This document shows, one piece after another, positions 36,557-48,669 of a DNA stretch of 64,000 nt. A model generated the notes under the pieces. It ran no database searches, had not been told where the DNA came from, and saw only the letters and a list, made by a program, of their open reading frames with translations. Numbering within the stretch: position 1 is the stretch's first letter; every line of letters begins with the position of its first letter. The position numbers and the translations under genes were made by a program. The DNA is taken from contig NC_052352.1 of NCBI RefSeq assembly GCF_009727055.1, positions 20,635,465-20,699,464 of the forward strand. The letters run 5' to 3'. Source of the DNA: Benincasa hispida. Lineage: Eukaryota; Streptophyta; Magnoliopsida; Cucurbitales; Cucurbitaceae.

Positions 36557-36778
36557 TTGTTTTCTAATGTAGGAAAATGAATAAAAAATATTTACAAATA
36601 ATATCAAAATATCACAATCTATCATTGATAGACCGTGATAGATTCCAATGTGTCTATCATCACACAGACACAGATAACAGTCTATCACCGTTTATCGTGA
36701 TCTAACACATAAATTGTGATATTTTGCTATTATTTGTAAGTATTTTTAGCAGTTTTGTCATTTAAAATAATTTTTCTA
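36557..36778. mobile_element. Cucurbit-type MITE with long imperfect TIRs
   Basis: Both ends read inward as TATTTACAAATAATA-CAAAATATCACAAT (about 60-bp imperfect inverted repeats). The centre has several copies of TCTATCA-TGATAGAC-type inverted motifs (36620-36700). From memory this type is frequent in cucurbit genomes. No coding capacity. Confidence 0.65.
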
Positions 36779-39700
36779 TTAAATATTGTATTTAGTAAAA
36801 ATAAAATTATAATATTTTAGTACAAAAGATGCGAGGATGAAAATTTTAACCTCCGATCTTAATAAAAAGAACAGAGATCTTAATTATAAGTTATACTCGT
36901 TTTGACAACAAAATAAATGTTATAAAGATAAGATTCGATAATTATTTATATCGAGTTGACACGTTGAAATATTAGAATGATTAAATAAAGATTAAAAAAA
37001 TAATAAAAGAGATTAGATGGGGGGCATGTAGGTTTTGACTTATTGAGTCTTTTTTAAAAAATAAATGTACACAAATATAAAAAAAGTATGTTGAAACCCT
37101 TTTGGCCTTACCATCACTTGTTGCAAGCCTATCATTAATAGTTCTTAATAGGTCCATGTTCCATAATCATTAGTGGATCATTCTCTTTATTAACAATGGG
37201 GCTGCTCAATTTTTCATTATATATAATAAAATATAAAATAATTAGTTTGAGAAGTGGAACTAATTGAGATGAGGTAGCCTACCCTAGTATTTTTTTTTTT
37301 TTTTGAAGGAGCTTTTGGAGATAATAATATATAATTGTTTTTCTTGTGGCCTTTTGATATCAAATCCATTTTATTATATAGTTTTTAATTAAACAAACCT
37401 TATAATAAGATCTCACATATATCCTTAATCATCATTAATCCACCACCTATATAAATTAATGGCCCCCACTAATCGTATTAGCATCATTTAATCAAAGAAA
37501 AAACGATAAAAAGATATCCCAATAAAATCACAAATTATATAGTTGACTAAAATAGAACCTAAAAAATGTGCAAAAAATTGATCATGGATTTTCAAGTGGT
37601 AATATGGCCTAAAAAATTCATTCAAACCCAATTAAGATTAAGATTTACGTGACAAAAGAATACGGATGAAAGCATTTGAAAAACTTTGATGAAAATATTC
37701 ATCATTAGATTTATATATGTGCACTCATGTATAATATAAAGTTTTTTTCCCCCTTCTTCCCCTTTAAAAACAACCCCATTTTAAAGTGGTGTTAAGCCTT
37801 CCCCCAATGTTGTAAGATAAAGTTATCCGACATCAATTATGTTTATTAGGTAAAGTAGGCAAATACAATTATTATAATATGATTTTTATTCTATTTTTAT
37901 TTTATAAAATTTTTTTCGGCCCATTCTTTTTCCTTTTTTTTCTTTCTTTTTTGGATAGAAGTGCCACACTAGGATGAAAAGCTAAAGAATGTAAGCCATG
38001 ACGAATGCATCCTCTTGATCCAAAATAAATAAATAAATAATAAATTATATTTAGAGAATAAATTTTCAAGAATTTTAAGAATATTTTGATGGAATTAAAA
38101 ATTTGAATTATTATTAAACTTTTGAAATATTTGAGGCCCACATATGTAGGCCCTGTTTTTGAGTGCCTGCCAAGCAAGCGTGCTCTGGAAAGCCCATTTT
38201 TATTTTGGGCCTTCCCACCACATTACATTGGGCCCATCTCAATTTTTTTAATTTTTTAATATATATTTTTTAAAAAAACCTTTTTTTCTCTCCAAAACCT
38301 AGGTTATAGGGTAGGCTGCTAGGCTTAGGTAACAATCTTAGTTCCAAGTGGAGAGGGACTAAAAATGTTGCTAAATAAGGTAACAACTTTTGGACCCCAA
38401 ACTCTTTATTCTTTTTAAAAAATAATGAAATTCATTTTTATTTGGATTACACTTCTATTTTAAAAAGGTTTAATTTAATTTTGAAGGTTTTTGGACCCCT
38501 AGTTTGCTGCCCAATAAAGGCTATAAACCCTATTCCCTCTAATTTGGAGGTAGCCTTTTAATCTACAAAAACAAAAACAAAAACAAAAAAGTAAGAAAGC
38601 CACTATATTAATTAATCCTTCCTTTTTATTTAACATTTTATTCCCTTCATATATTATTACATCTTTCCTTTCCCTTTTTTTTTTTTTTTTGGAATTTTTA
38701 GATTTTGACTTTCCAAATTTTAATGTATGTCCCCATTTGAAGTATAATAGCAAAAGAATACTTTATCTTTTTTCATAAAAAATAATAAATGTCATATCAT
38801 ACGAATTTTTGATACTATGTTTAAATGATCGAGTGATGTGACGTGTCTCTTAATAATTTAGTAAAAGTATCTTCAGGTATCATAATATAAAAATTAATTT
38901 TGAAAGAATTAAGTATGTACTAAAAAGATTTTTTAATTTTTACAATTATGACAAAATTGTACGTGTCATGTTACTCTACCAAATTGATAACTTAAAAATA
39001 TGGATAAAAATAGGTATTAATATAGATTTTATTAGAAGGGGAGGGGATTGGAGAGGAGATATTGGGTATTGTGTACCAAATATTTAGGCTCATAGAAATA
39101 AAAATTGGGGAAAATAAAGGGTTAGAAATGAAGTGATAAATATAAATATGTAAATAAAAAGTGGGAGCAATCCATAGTGGCTTAGAAAATTTGAGAAGCA
39201 TCTTTCAGAAAATGGGACATAAATAGATGTCCAATTCAATCACCAAAAACATGGCCCTACTAAATTACACCACACACACCAAACTCAAGTTAAGGCAAAA
39301 GGGATTATAAATGTAAGGCAAGTTTTAGTCAATTATAAATACCTCTAGCTATATATATATATATATAATATATATTGAAAATATAAATTTAGAGCACTTT
39401 GACTATATCCTTTTAAGTTGCTCAAATTTCGAACCAATCTAAAACTTACCATTTGTTTGAAAATGTGATTGAAATATAGGTTTAATAATTAACGGAAGAG
39501 ACCTGTCAAGTTGAATAATTTTGACATATACTTTCGATGAAAATGTTGGAGGTTCAAATCTCTTAAACACCCACATATTGTTGAGTTTTGATAGTACACA
39601 TCGTGAGCTATCTTTGGGCTTAAGTTATTCTTAGTTTTGGAATTTATTTCTATACTTTCACATGTTTATTTGATAATTTTATAGGAATCGAGCAATATGG

Positions 39701-40886
39701 GGAAAAACGATAATTCAAATGAGAGTTAGGGTTGTATTATAAATTGTTTATCAAGATCTAGAATGATAGAGTCTAGAAATTGTCTATAGTGTCTAGAGGT
39801 TTTGATTTTAAAAACTATGTCACTCAACGCTACAAGACACACTTGATAGATGTTGAGACGGATAATCTCCTAGTGCAAGTATAGGCGACCAATAATTAGT
39901 ATATAAAAATGGAAATATGTATGAATCTAAAGGGACCGTGGTGTACAAATTTCAAATTTTGAAGTAAAAAACCTTTCAAAAGTTGCAACCAAACGTGGCC
40001 AAGAATAGTTGTGGTTGAGGGTTTTGGTACTGAATTAAAAGAGAAAAAAGGGAATTCAAATTGGATTTCCATTAAACTTTTGAAAAAACCAATCAATAAA
40101 AAACAATCTACTCTTAATTTCTACTCAACTTTAGGAGATACCAATCATTCTTGAGAGCTATAGAAGAGATTCAATGTTCAAGGTCGTCAATATCACTATG
40201 GAAACAAGTGTGACATGCATCAGAGAGTTCTTTCTTCCCTTTTTTATTATTTTATTATTTTTTATGTATGTTTTTCTAGAAGGTCGGGATTAAGGCTTTT
40301 ATTGTGTATTGAGTAGTTGAACTCGACTAACTTATAGATATTGAAGTAAATTGATTGAGATATTTATTTTTTATTTAACATAGATACTATTTTCACATTT
40401 CAACACATTTTTCTTGTATATTGTGGTAACTTTCTAATCTTTGGGTTAAGGATTAGTTTTGTATGATTTAACTTTATCTTGGAAAAGTGAAATTTATATG
40501 TAGACTCGCATGCATGACTATTACTAAAATATTACATGTGAATGAGGATTTCTAATAGAAACTATTGAAAGAAGTTTTGTTAATGTCTTGTTTCTATTGG
40601 CTTATAATTGTTGTGTACTTAAATTGATCACATTTATTTCTTCAATTGAAGAAATCATGGTCTCTAATAGTTCATATTTAGATGGTTTAAGGTTAGATTT
40701 AGATTGTGTCGTTTCTATGTTACTTTTCTATCTTATATTCGATTTGTCCAATAATATTCTTTTTTAATTTATTTGATTTGAAATCATGTTCATATTAACA
40801 TGCTAATATACATCTCAAAGTTATGTCATTAATTTGTTAAAAATTTAACATAAGAGTAAGGATCAAAATAGTTACTTTTTGAAAGT
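36779..40886. other. AT-rich intergenic sequence, no gene seen
   Basis: No exons recognised. It holds a weak plus-strand SINE-like relic near 39495-39590 (AGACCTGTCAAGTTGAATAA and AGGTTCAAATCTC) and simple repeats near 39350. Confidence 0.5.
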
Positions 40887-40889
40887 TTA

Positions 40890-41982
40890 GGGGTGTTTGA
40901 TAAATGGGTATAAATTGTTTGGTTGGGTGGGTATTTATTACCCATATTTGTTAAGCTCATAAAGAAAAACGGTAGGTTATTAAAACCACATTTTTTACCC
41001 ACTCAAAACTAGCCCTAAAAACCAATGATATTTTTATTTTCTTCTCTCTTCCCTCATCTTCGCTATTTGGATTCTCCCCAGATCTGATTTTTTTCTTTTT
41101 TTAATCGTCAAACCTTTAGAAAGTCACTTTACAAAAATTTGATATGATGATTTGGTTCATTGTTTTTGTTGGATTTCTTCCAAAGACCGATCTTATCTTA
41201 TGTTATGTTCTATCTAAGACTGTTATATTATAAGTATCGAAAAGAACATATATTTTGTGATTTTTTTTTGCAACGGCCACATGTTCAGTCGTTTCATATT
41301 ATTTTTGTGATCTTATGAAAAATGTTACTATATTACATCACATTCTCATCATCATAATCAAATGAAAGGTAATTATCCTATGTACAATTTCAATTCCAAA
41401 TATACTATCCATATTATATAAAAATAAATTGTATGATATATGAAATAATAATGTTAAGTTAGCAAGATTCATTATATATAAATAAAATATACCAATTAGT
41501 AATTGGGATAATTACCTTCAATATATATACATACATTCAATATATATACATATAATATAAAATATACCAATTAATTGAGCAGCAATATGAAATGTATTTT
41601 GTTGGTATGTTTTACAGATTGAAGAGAATTAGAATTATTACAGTTTTTGAAAAGAATATATAAAAAATAATCTATTATGTTTTACAAATTGAGAAAAAAA
41701 TTGAGATTGTCAAGTTTATGTCATAAATGATTTGAGAAAATACGTGTACATTTGAAAATTAATCAACAATAGCAAAACATAAAACTAAAAAATAAAAGAA
41801 TGAAATAAAAAACAAATAGAAAAAAATAGAACTAATCTCATTCATAAAAAACTGTATTAGATCCCCCAACTCAACTTAACTCTGCACAACAAACACAGAC
41901 AATAATTACCAACTCAACTCAACTCTGCAAATAAATAATTACCAACTCAACTCTCTACTTTTATCACGCACCAAATACACCC
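40890..41982. mobile_element. Non-autonomous element with TTA duplication, ~1.1 kb
   Basis: Left end GGGGTGTTTGATAAATGGGT, right end (reverse complement) GGGTGTATTTGGTGCG. TTA flanks it at 40887-40889 and 41983-41985. Subterminal parts also pair loosely: TTGGGTGGGTATTTATT on the left versus TTGAGTTGGTAATTATT on the right. PIF/Harbinger-like termini without transposase. Confidence 0.5.
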
Positions 41983-42090
41983 TTAAGAACTAAAATAGAT
42001 ATTTTTAAAAGTATGAATACAAAATTATTAAAAAAAAAAAAAGAAAAAACATAAAAATTCAAAACTAATGCTTCATTGGTAACTATTCAA

Positions 42091-42388
42091 GTCTTGTTTG
42101 ATAACCATTTGGTTTTTAGTTTTTGTTTTTGAAAATCAAACCTATTTCATACACATTTCTTACCATGATTTGCATCTTTCTTAATTACAAAGGTTGAATT
42201 CTTAACCAAATTCCAAAAACAATTTTTTGAAAGCTACTTTTTTTAGTTATCAAAATTCGACTTGGTTTTTTAAACCATTGGTGAAAAGTATATAACAAAA
42301 AAAAAAAAAGAAATTTAGAGGTGGAAATAGTGTCTATAGATTTTTTTCAAAAATAAAAACAAAAAACAAAATAATTATCAAACAGGAC
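42091..42388 (+). mobile_element. MITE with GTCYTGTTTGATAA termini
   Basis: Left end GTCTTGTTTGATAACCATTT, right end reverse complement GTCCTGTTTGATAATTATTT (17 of 20 identical). About 300 bp, non-coding. No convincing target duplication, possibly because a second copy abuts it. Confidence 0.65.
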
Positions 42389-42700
42389 CTTAGTTTTTAG
42401 TTTTTAGTTTTTGAAAATTAAGCATATAGATACTACTCTCACCTCTAACTTTTTCTTTTGTTATCTATATTCTATCAATGGTTTAAAAAATCAAGTCAAA
42501 TTTTAAAAACTAAAAAAGTAGTTTTTTAAAATTTTGTTTTTGTTTTGAAAATTTGACTATAATTTAACCATTGTACTTAATAAAAATATGGTAAAAAAGA
42601 AAATACAGAGAAAATAGGTTTAATTTTTTTTTGGTTTAATCTTAAAAAATAAAAAAATTAAATACGAAATGGTTATGAATTTTAGAAAGTGTTTCAAATA
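42389..42700 (-). mobile_element. Second, inverted copy of the same MITE
   Basis: The reverse complement aligns to 42091-42388 in several blocks, for example TTTTTTAAACCATTG and TTAGAGGTG(A/G)(G/A)A(G/A)TAGT. It directly follows the first copy, making a large inverted repeat. The outer end is eroded. Confidence 0.6.
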
Positions 42701-42739
42701 GGTCCAAAAATTAGATTAGATTTAGCCAACCAATCTAAT

Positions 42740-44270
42740 ATGCATGGATTCATGTGCATGGCTTAAGTGGAAATTGTGAATATATTGGTTTCATGGAACA
42801 TGTATATTAATTAATTTATATATGTATATATGTGTGAAAGATGTATTTATAAGTTAGGTTTATAATTAAGAGCTATTAAAATAGACGTGCATTGATTGGA
42901 TAGTCGCCATACGATTTTCAACCCAAAAACTATTCTATTGCCTTATCAAACAACTTGTACATAAACTAATTTGTGAAGCTCAACATAACACAATATTTTT
43001 AGATATATATTTTCAAATTTATATTTTGACGAAATAAATTTATTATTGGGATAAAAGGAAAGATGGATCTTTAGTTTTCAATAGTCAAAATTATCTACAA
43101 AATTCTTATGTAACAAGAGAATTTAATTGATTGAATGTAGATATATGTCATTGTCGAATCGATCACTTTTAATTAATTTATTTCTGTCAATATTTTATCG
43201 TTTAGATCTATCGAACATGTTTAAATGTCATAAAATTTAAGAATTATAATGTTGTATTTTTAGAAATTTAATAGAAATTCTCTATGTTTCTTAGCATATT
43301 TTTTTAAATGAACTTTAAATTTTATTTTTTAGTTTAAAATATATTTCAAAATGTTTCAAAACTATAAATAAAATTATTTTTATTATTTAAAAACATACAC
43401 ACATCAAGATGTTTTGAAATTGGAGTGATAATATTTTTGGAAAAAAACATATCAAGAAGTTTAGTAATTGGACTCACATTTTTTTGGGAAAAAGATATAT
43501 ATAGTCAAATAGAATTTGTAAATAAAACAAAAAGGAATTATTGAAAAAGACAAAGGGAGTGATGTGAAGATGATGACTAGCTAAGTTGAAGTGATTATCG
43601 GATAAGAGTAGCAAAAAGAAAATCTCATAATGATAAAAAAAACAAAAACAAATAGGACAAACTTTTTTTATTTATTTATTTATTGTTATTATTCGGTTCA
43701 AACTGAAATTAATTATATAATATACGTTTTTTAATAGAGAAATAAATGAGATTATTTATGATGAAATATTCGCAAGTGATGCTACCAAACCACGAATCAG
43801 ATTTGTGGCTAGCTAAAGCCTAAGTCCTCTATTGCTTTGTACTATAAATAAATAAAATTCAAATATTGTTTTGGTCAAATAATTAACCACTTTAGAGTTT
43901 TTTTTCCTCTTTTTTAGTATTTATATTTTAATGGTTAAAGTTTAGTTCATATACTTTTGATAAATCTTAAATTTAGTCCATTATTTTTATTTTATAATAA
44001 TTTTTTTAAAAGACATCTTATTATTTATTAGCATTTTTACTATATATTTTTAAAAAATATCATATATATAGTATTGACTAAATTATAAAAAATGCATCTA
44101 AAGTTTCAAAAGAACTCCAACTTCCTAGATGAGTTCAAAAATACCATTATAGTTAGTTTTGGGTGAAAATTGTTAAAGTTTTGTTTAAAAAATACTCATA
44201 AACTTTCAAAAGTTTCAAAAATACTCTTAAAATTAAAAAAAACAATTTTTTAAAAAATACTCTTCTAGTT
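42740..44270. other. AT-rich intergenic sequence, nothing recognised
   Basis: No coding or repeat terminus recognised. Confidence 0.5.
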
Positions 44271-44740
44271 ATATGAATAGAAACCATTAATACATCTTAC
44301 TTACGAGCACTACGCTAGTTGAATTACGTTCATGTTGACAAATAAAATAAGTAAATAAGTAATAGAAACCGTTAATACATCTTACCTCTCTATTTCCATC
44401 TTTTTCTCCCATTCCTTCTTCACTACACTCTTACTCTCATTTTTGTTAACTATTTGACACTTGTCTATTTAAAATAAGTAAATAAATAAAATTGCACACT
44501 TTAGTTAAGGTATATGAACTATAATAAAAAGAAAGATAATAAATAAAACATCAAATGATTTTAAGACTTGTATATTTTAACAAAATTGTACGATAGTAAT
44601 TGTGTATGTTAATAACCAAATAAATTTTTATTTGATTATTTATTATTGTGATATATTTTAAAAGGAGATTTTGATTTTGAAATTTTGTGAAGGAGAAAAG
44701 GATGAAAAAGAAAGTCCGTATTAACGGTTTCTATTCGTAT
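44271..44740. mobile_element. Putative MITE with 23-bp terminal inverted repeats
   Basis: The arms 44271-44293 (ATATGAATAGAAACCATTAA plus TAC) and 44718-44740 are reverse complements at 21 of 23 positions. A third copy of AATAGAAACCGTTAATAC lies inside at about 44361. No coding capacity and no clear target duplication. Confidence 0.45.
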
Positions 44741-46399
44741 ATCGGAAATATCGACGTTGCCGTCTCCCATATCAGCGAAATATCGATAGTACTGATTATC
44801 TCGGCGATATTTTTATTTCTTTTTAGTTCTGCAGCATTTATAGTTATAAGATGCCAGGCTGGTAGAGTGTCATTCCAATAACCTGCGTGTAATTTTTTTT
44901 TAAAGAATTTTTGTTTCATTTCCATCCTTATTTCCTCTAACTTTTTTTTTTTTTTTATTCTTTAATCTCTCAACATATGTTTAGCCCTTTATTATTATTA
45001 TTATGTAATTTTTAATTTTTATATTTTTTAGTTTGTTTTTCTCCCAATCATTCACAACCATCACCTCTCCCCTTATGTGTGTTTTTTTTTAAAAAAATTC
45101 TCTAATTGCATATATTTTTTAATTCTCTCACTATATATATACTTTTTCTATCTTAATCCTCTCTCTACCTCTCGTCTATTTTTTTCCTTTTTATTTTTTT
45201 ATTATAAAATTTAATTTTACTTCCATTACATCTTTTTAAAAATATTGATGGTAAACTAGACCGATTTTACTCTTGAACTTCAACTTGATTGTAAACTATG
45301 TCACTGATTCACTTGACCATAAACTCTTAAACTAAATATTCAGTTGATAATCTTTTTTCAAATTTTATTATTATCTATTATAATTATATTTGGTTTTTAC
45401 CTGATTACTCTTTTTTATTTATTTTCAAGTTTTTTTTTTCATTAGACCTGATTTCTCTCTTTTCTCTCTCTCTTTTTTTTTGTCCTTTTTATTCCGTCAA
45501 TATTTTTTCTATTTCATATAATTGATAATTTTTAATACATAAAATTTATGGTTATCTTTCCCATCTATTCTTTTTCAATTTATTCACTATTTTTGTTTTC
45601 CATTTTTATTTATATTGTATAATACAGTTTATATTTTGTTGTTGTTATATTAATGTTTGAATATCCATTTTATATGTACACATATAAATTAAAGAATTTT
45701 AAAATCATTTATATATTGTAACTTTGTTTTAAAAGACACATTTTTATTTTTATTGTTCTTTAATTAAAAAAAAACTTTATAATCGTATCAAAATATTGAG
45801 TTTGTGGAACCCTATTCATCAAGGTAGGTTCAGTTTGAAGGTCGCTTTGAAGAATCGTTGAAGTTTGAAGAGAACAAGAAGACTCTAATTGGATGTAGTT
45901 TATAAGCAAATCAAACACTTAGACGTCAATCTGAATGAAAATGCAGGGACAAAAGAGGTGTCGTCGTTGTTAATCACAGATAATGTTGAACCACATGAAC
46001 CCTAAAAAGTTTGAGATCCAACAAGTAGAAATCAATATTAGTCTGTATAGAAAAAGACTTTACCGGAGTTTGAACATATGACTCTACTCTACAACCTTGT
46101 TAAATCATCAATGAAATAAAAAGTTTAAACGACATATGACTCTACTCTACAACCTTATTAAATCATCAATGAAATAAGAAGTTTAAATGAATGGACTAAG
46201 CAACATATATATTTGGCATCGAGGTGTCAATTCATAGGTACGAAACATAGATCTTTGAAAACAAAATATTCTTCATTTTCAACTTTATTGTATGATAAAG
46301 TATAGAAAATTTTGTACGAATGACCTAATTTGAAAAGCTCAATAAAATTTGACCTAATTTTTTGACGATGATTCATGTCATCACTAATTAAAATTATGA
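44741..46399. other. AT-rich intergenic sequence
   Basis: Pyrimidine-rich stretches near 45060-45240 and 45420-45500, and a 58-bp tandem duplication at 46075-46190. No gene recognised. Confidence 0.5.
46075..46190 (+). repeat. Two tandem copies of a 58-bp unit
   Basis: Units start CATATGACTCTACTCTACAA at 46075 and 46133 and differ at only a few positions, so the duplication is fairly recent. Confidence 0.85.
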
Positions 46400-46671
46400 A
46401 ACAACCAACGCCAAATCCTCACCTCGTTCTCGAGCGACCAACGAAGAACGAGTTAATGTGCGGAGAAAAAGCTCCAGCAAGCTCCATCTGGCAGTAACAT
46501 GCTCATGAGATCTCGACCTTTGTTGTCTATAATGGCTTCCTTCACACCATTTTTGAGAGAGAAGTGAGGGAAGGAAACAGAGTAGCTATAATTTGATTGG
46601 TCATTTCGCAAACAAAAGGTCAAATAATTTAGATTTTCAAAAGTTAAAATTGAAGTTCTAAAATAGGCCAT
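46400..46671 (-). pseudogene. Possible gene fragment, unknown product
   Basis: A small region less AT-rich than its flanks carries a minus-strand frame of 72 codons (46453-46671) ending NKGRDLMSMLLPDGACWSFF plus SAH. The composition looks protein-like, but I recognise no family. It could be a captured exon or chance. Confidence 0.2.
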
Positions 46672-46689
46672 CTATATTAAAATTTCTAA

Positions 46690-47614
46690 AGTATTGGCCG
46701 GACTTTATATGGGGTAATAAAGCTAGACCTAATTCACATGCATCTTTGAGATTGTTTCGGGCCAACATGAGATGGTATCTCCACATCTTATATCATCTCA
46801 ATATTTGGAGGTCCATTATCCAATCTCACGGATTTTAATTATTTGTGGACCCATTTTCGGAACGTGTTTCATATCTCATCGTCATTTTCCTTCCGTGTAT
46901 CGTATATCATCTCAGTGCTTGAACATACTCGATCAAAACTCCTCAGACATCAGAATTCTCTTGTTTAGACAAGAATTAAAATATAATTCAATTTTTTTAA
47001 TAAAAAAATTGTAATTTCTTGAGATGCATCATATAGGTGTGTCCAAGTTTTTCTCTTATAGGGGTGGAAGTGATAAAAAAATATTTCTTCAGAGATTAGA
47101 AAATACAAAATACTTACGATTTTTTTTTTTTGAAGTATTGTAATTAAAGTGTGGGGTGCGAGAATTTTGTGAATTTGTAACCACACATTAGTGAGTTGGC
47201 ATAAAGTCGGTGTAATCTTTATCTTAATTTCATATGTTTTCTTTATTGCTCATTTATTTGTTTTGTGATACTGTCCTAAGGAAAATTTCAAGTTCCAAAA
47301 TTTTCTAAAATATATCGCTGAAATAAATTGGGACAATATTTCTTTTTTAGAAAAACATTGTTTTTTTTTTTAACATGTAGTTTACTCATAGATTAAAGCT
47401 TTATTATATTATACAAAGAAGCCAAGCCAACTTAACATCTAGTATATGGATTTTACACACATTGAATTCATCATAATACATGAACTCAAATTTATAAACA
47501 TTCCTATACTGTAAACATACTCATTTGCTAATTCCAAATCAAACGAGATAAACTATTCAATTGCCTCAGCATTACATAGTGAGTTATTCTATTTCATATA
47601 CACATTGTATTGAT
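46690..47614. other. Intergenic sequence, nothing recognised
   Basis: No domain, terminus or RNA-like feature recognised. Confidence 0.45.
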
Positions 47615-47714
47615 TGTTGGAGTTAGAAACATAAAAGTAGAAACAATTTGAATCTTGAGCACTTTAATTCCATTAATTTAAGGATTAAGCATGCAAGTTC
47701 AAAACTGTAAAAAC

Positions 47715-47911
47715 TATTAGATGTTAAACTGATGTAAAACATATTTTGTTAAGAATTGGTTATCCCTTTTCTGTTAATTAATTTATCAGTTGAGCCTTTT
47801 ATAGTCTTTTTATATTATTGTATGAAGTATATAAAAACGTTGCTACTGAGTAATAAAGATGTGAGAGAGCATAATTTTTACTCCCAATTTTTCATTTCTG
47901 CCACTCTAATA
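47715..47911 (+). repeat. 5' LTR of the plus-strand copia
   Basis: 197 bp with TATTAGA/TCTAATA ends and a TATA-like GTATATAAAAACG near 47828. Nearly identical to the 3' LTR. Confidence 0.92.
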
Positions 47912-47924
47912 TGGTATCAGAGCT
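47912..47924 (+). other. Primer-binding site, initiator Met tRNA type
   Basis: TGGTATCAGAGCT directly follows the LTR, the standard plant copia PBS. Confidence 0.9.
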
Positions 47925-48057
47925 AGTTTGAAATTTTTTCCCTTCATCTTCTTCCCTCGCATGCCAAACAATGAACCCAAATCCTCCTTAGACTAATTTT
48001 CCATCCCCACCACCACCTTCGACCGATTTTCCAAGCAATATTCCGGCGAATTTTCTG

Positions 48058-48669
48058 ATGTCGTCTACCCAGTCCACTAATGCTTCCAATTCCAATCAAG
48101 AATCATATACAATTTTTCACAACAATCCCTTATTCATTGATGGATCTATTGTTCAACTCACAGGTGACTTACTTGTCCGTTGGATTAGGAACAACAATGT
48201 CGTAATTTCCTGGATTTTAAATTTTGTATCAAAACAAATTTTGTCTAGCATTCTTTTCACCAACTCTACTAGAGAAATTTAGCTTGATCTTCAAGATAGA
48301 TTTCAAAAAAGAAATGGACCTTGCATCTTTCAACTAAAACATGGTTTGTCTACCTTGAAACAAGAACAAGATTCTTTCACTATGTACTTTTTCAAGATCA
48401 AAAGCTTATGGGATGAATATATTTCTTATCGACCGGGATGTACATGTGGAAAATGTACCTGTGGTGGTGTTAGATCAATAAATGAATTTATTCATTTTGA
48501 ATATTTGTTGAGTTTTCTAATGGGTTTAAATGATGACCACAGTTATGCTCAGTCCCAAATGCTCCTTATGGATCCTCCTCCACCTATAAATAAAGGATAT
48601 TCTTTAATTATTCAACAAGAACAACATATTTCTGCCTCTAACCATTCATTCCCTGCTTCAACATATTTC
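48058..48669 (+). pseudogene. Copia gag, truncated and interrupted
   Basis: Starts MSSTQSTNASNSNQ, then FIDGSIVQ, a frame running to EI, a TAG at the usual Trp of the EIW motif, and LDLQDRFQKRNGPCIFQLKH, LWDEYISYRPGCTCGKCTCG and YLLSFLMGLNDDHS. This is the plant copia gag (UBN2-type) order. The N-terminal LTS-NYxxW segment is deleted, and the protein ends abruptly at 48669 where the minus-strand element begins. Confidence 0.8.
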
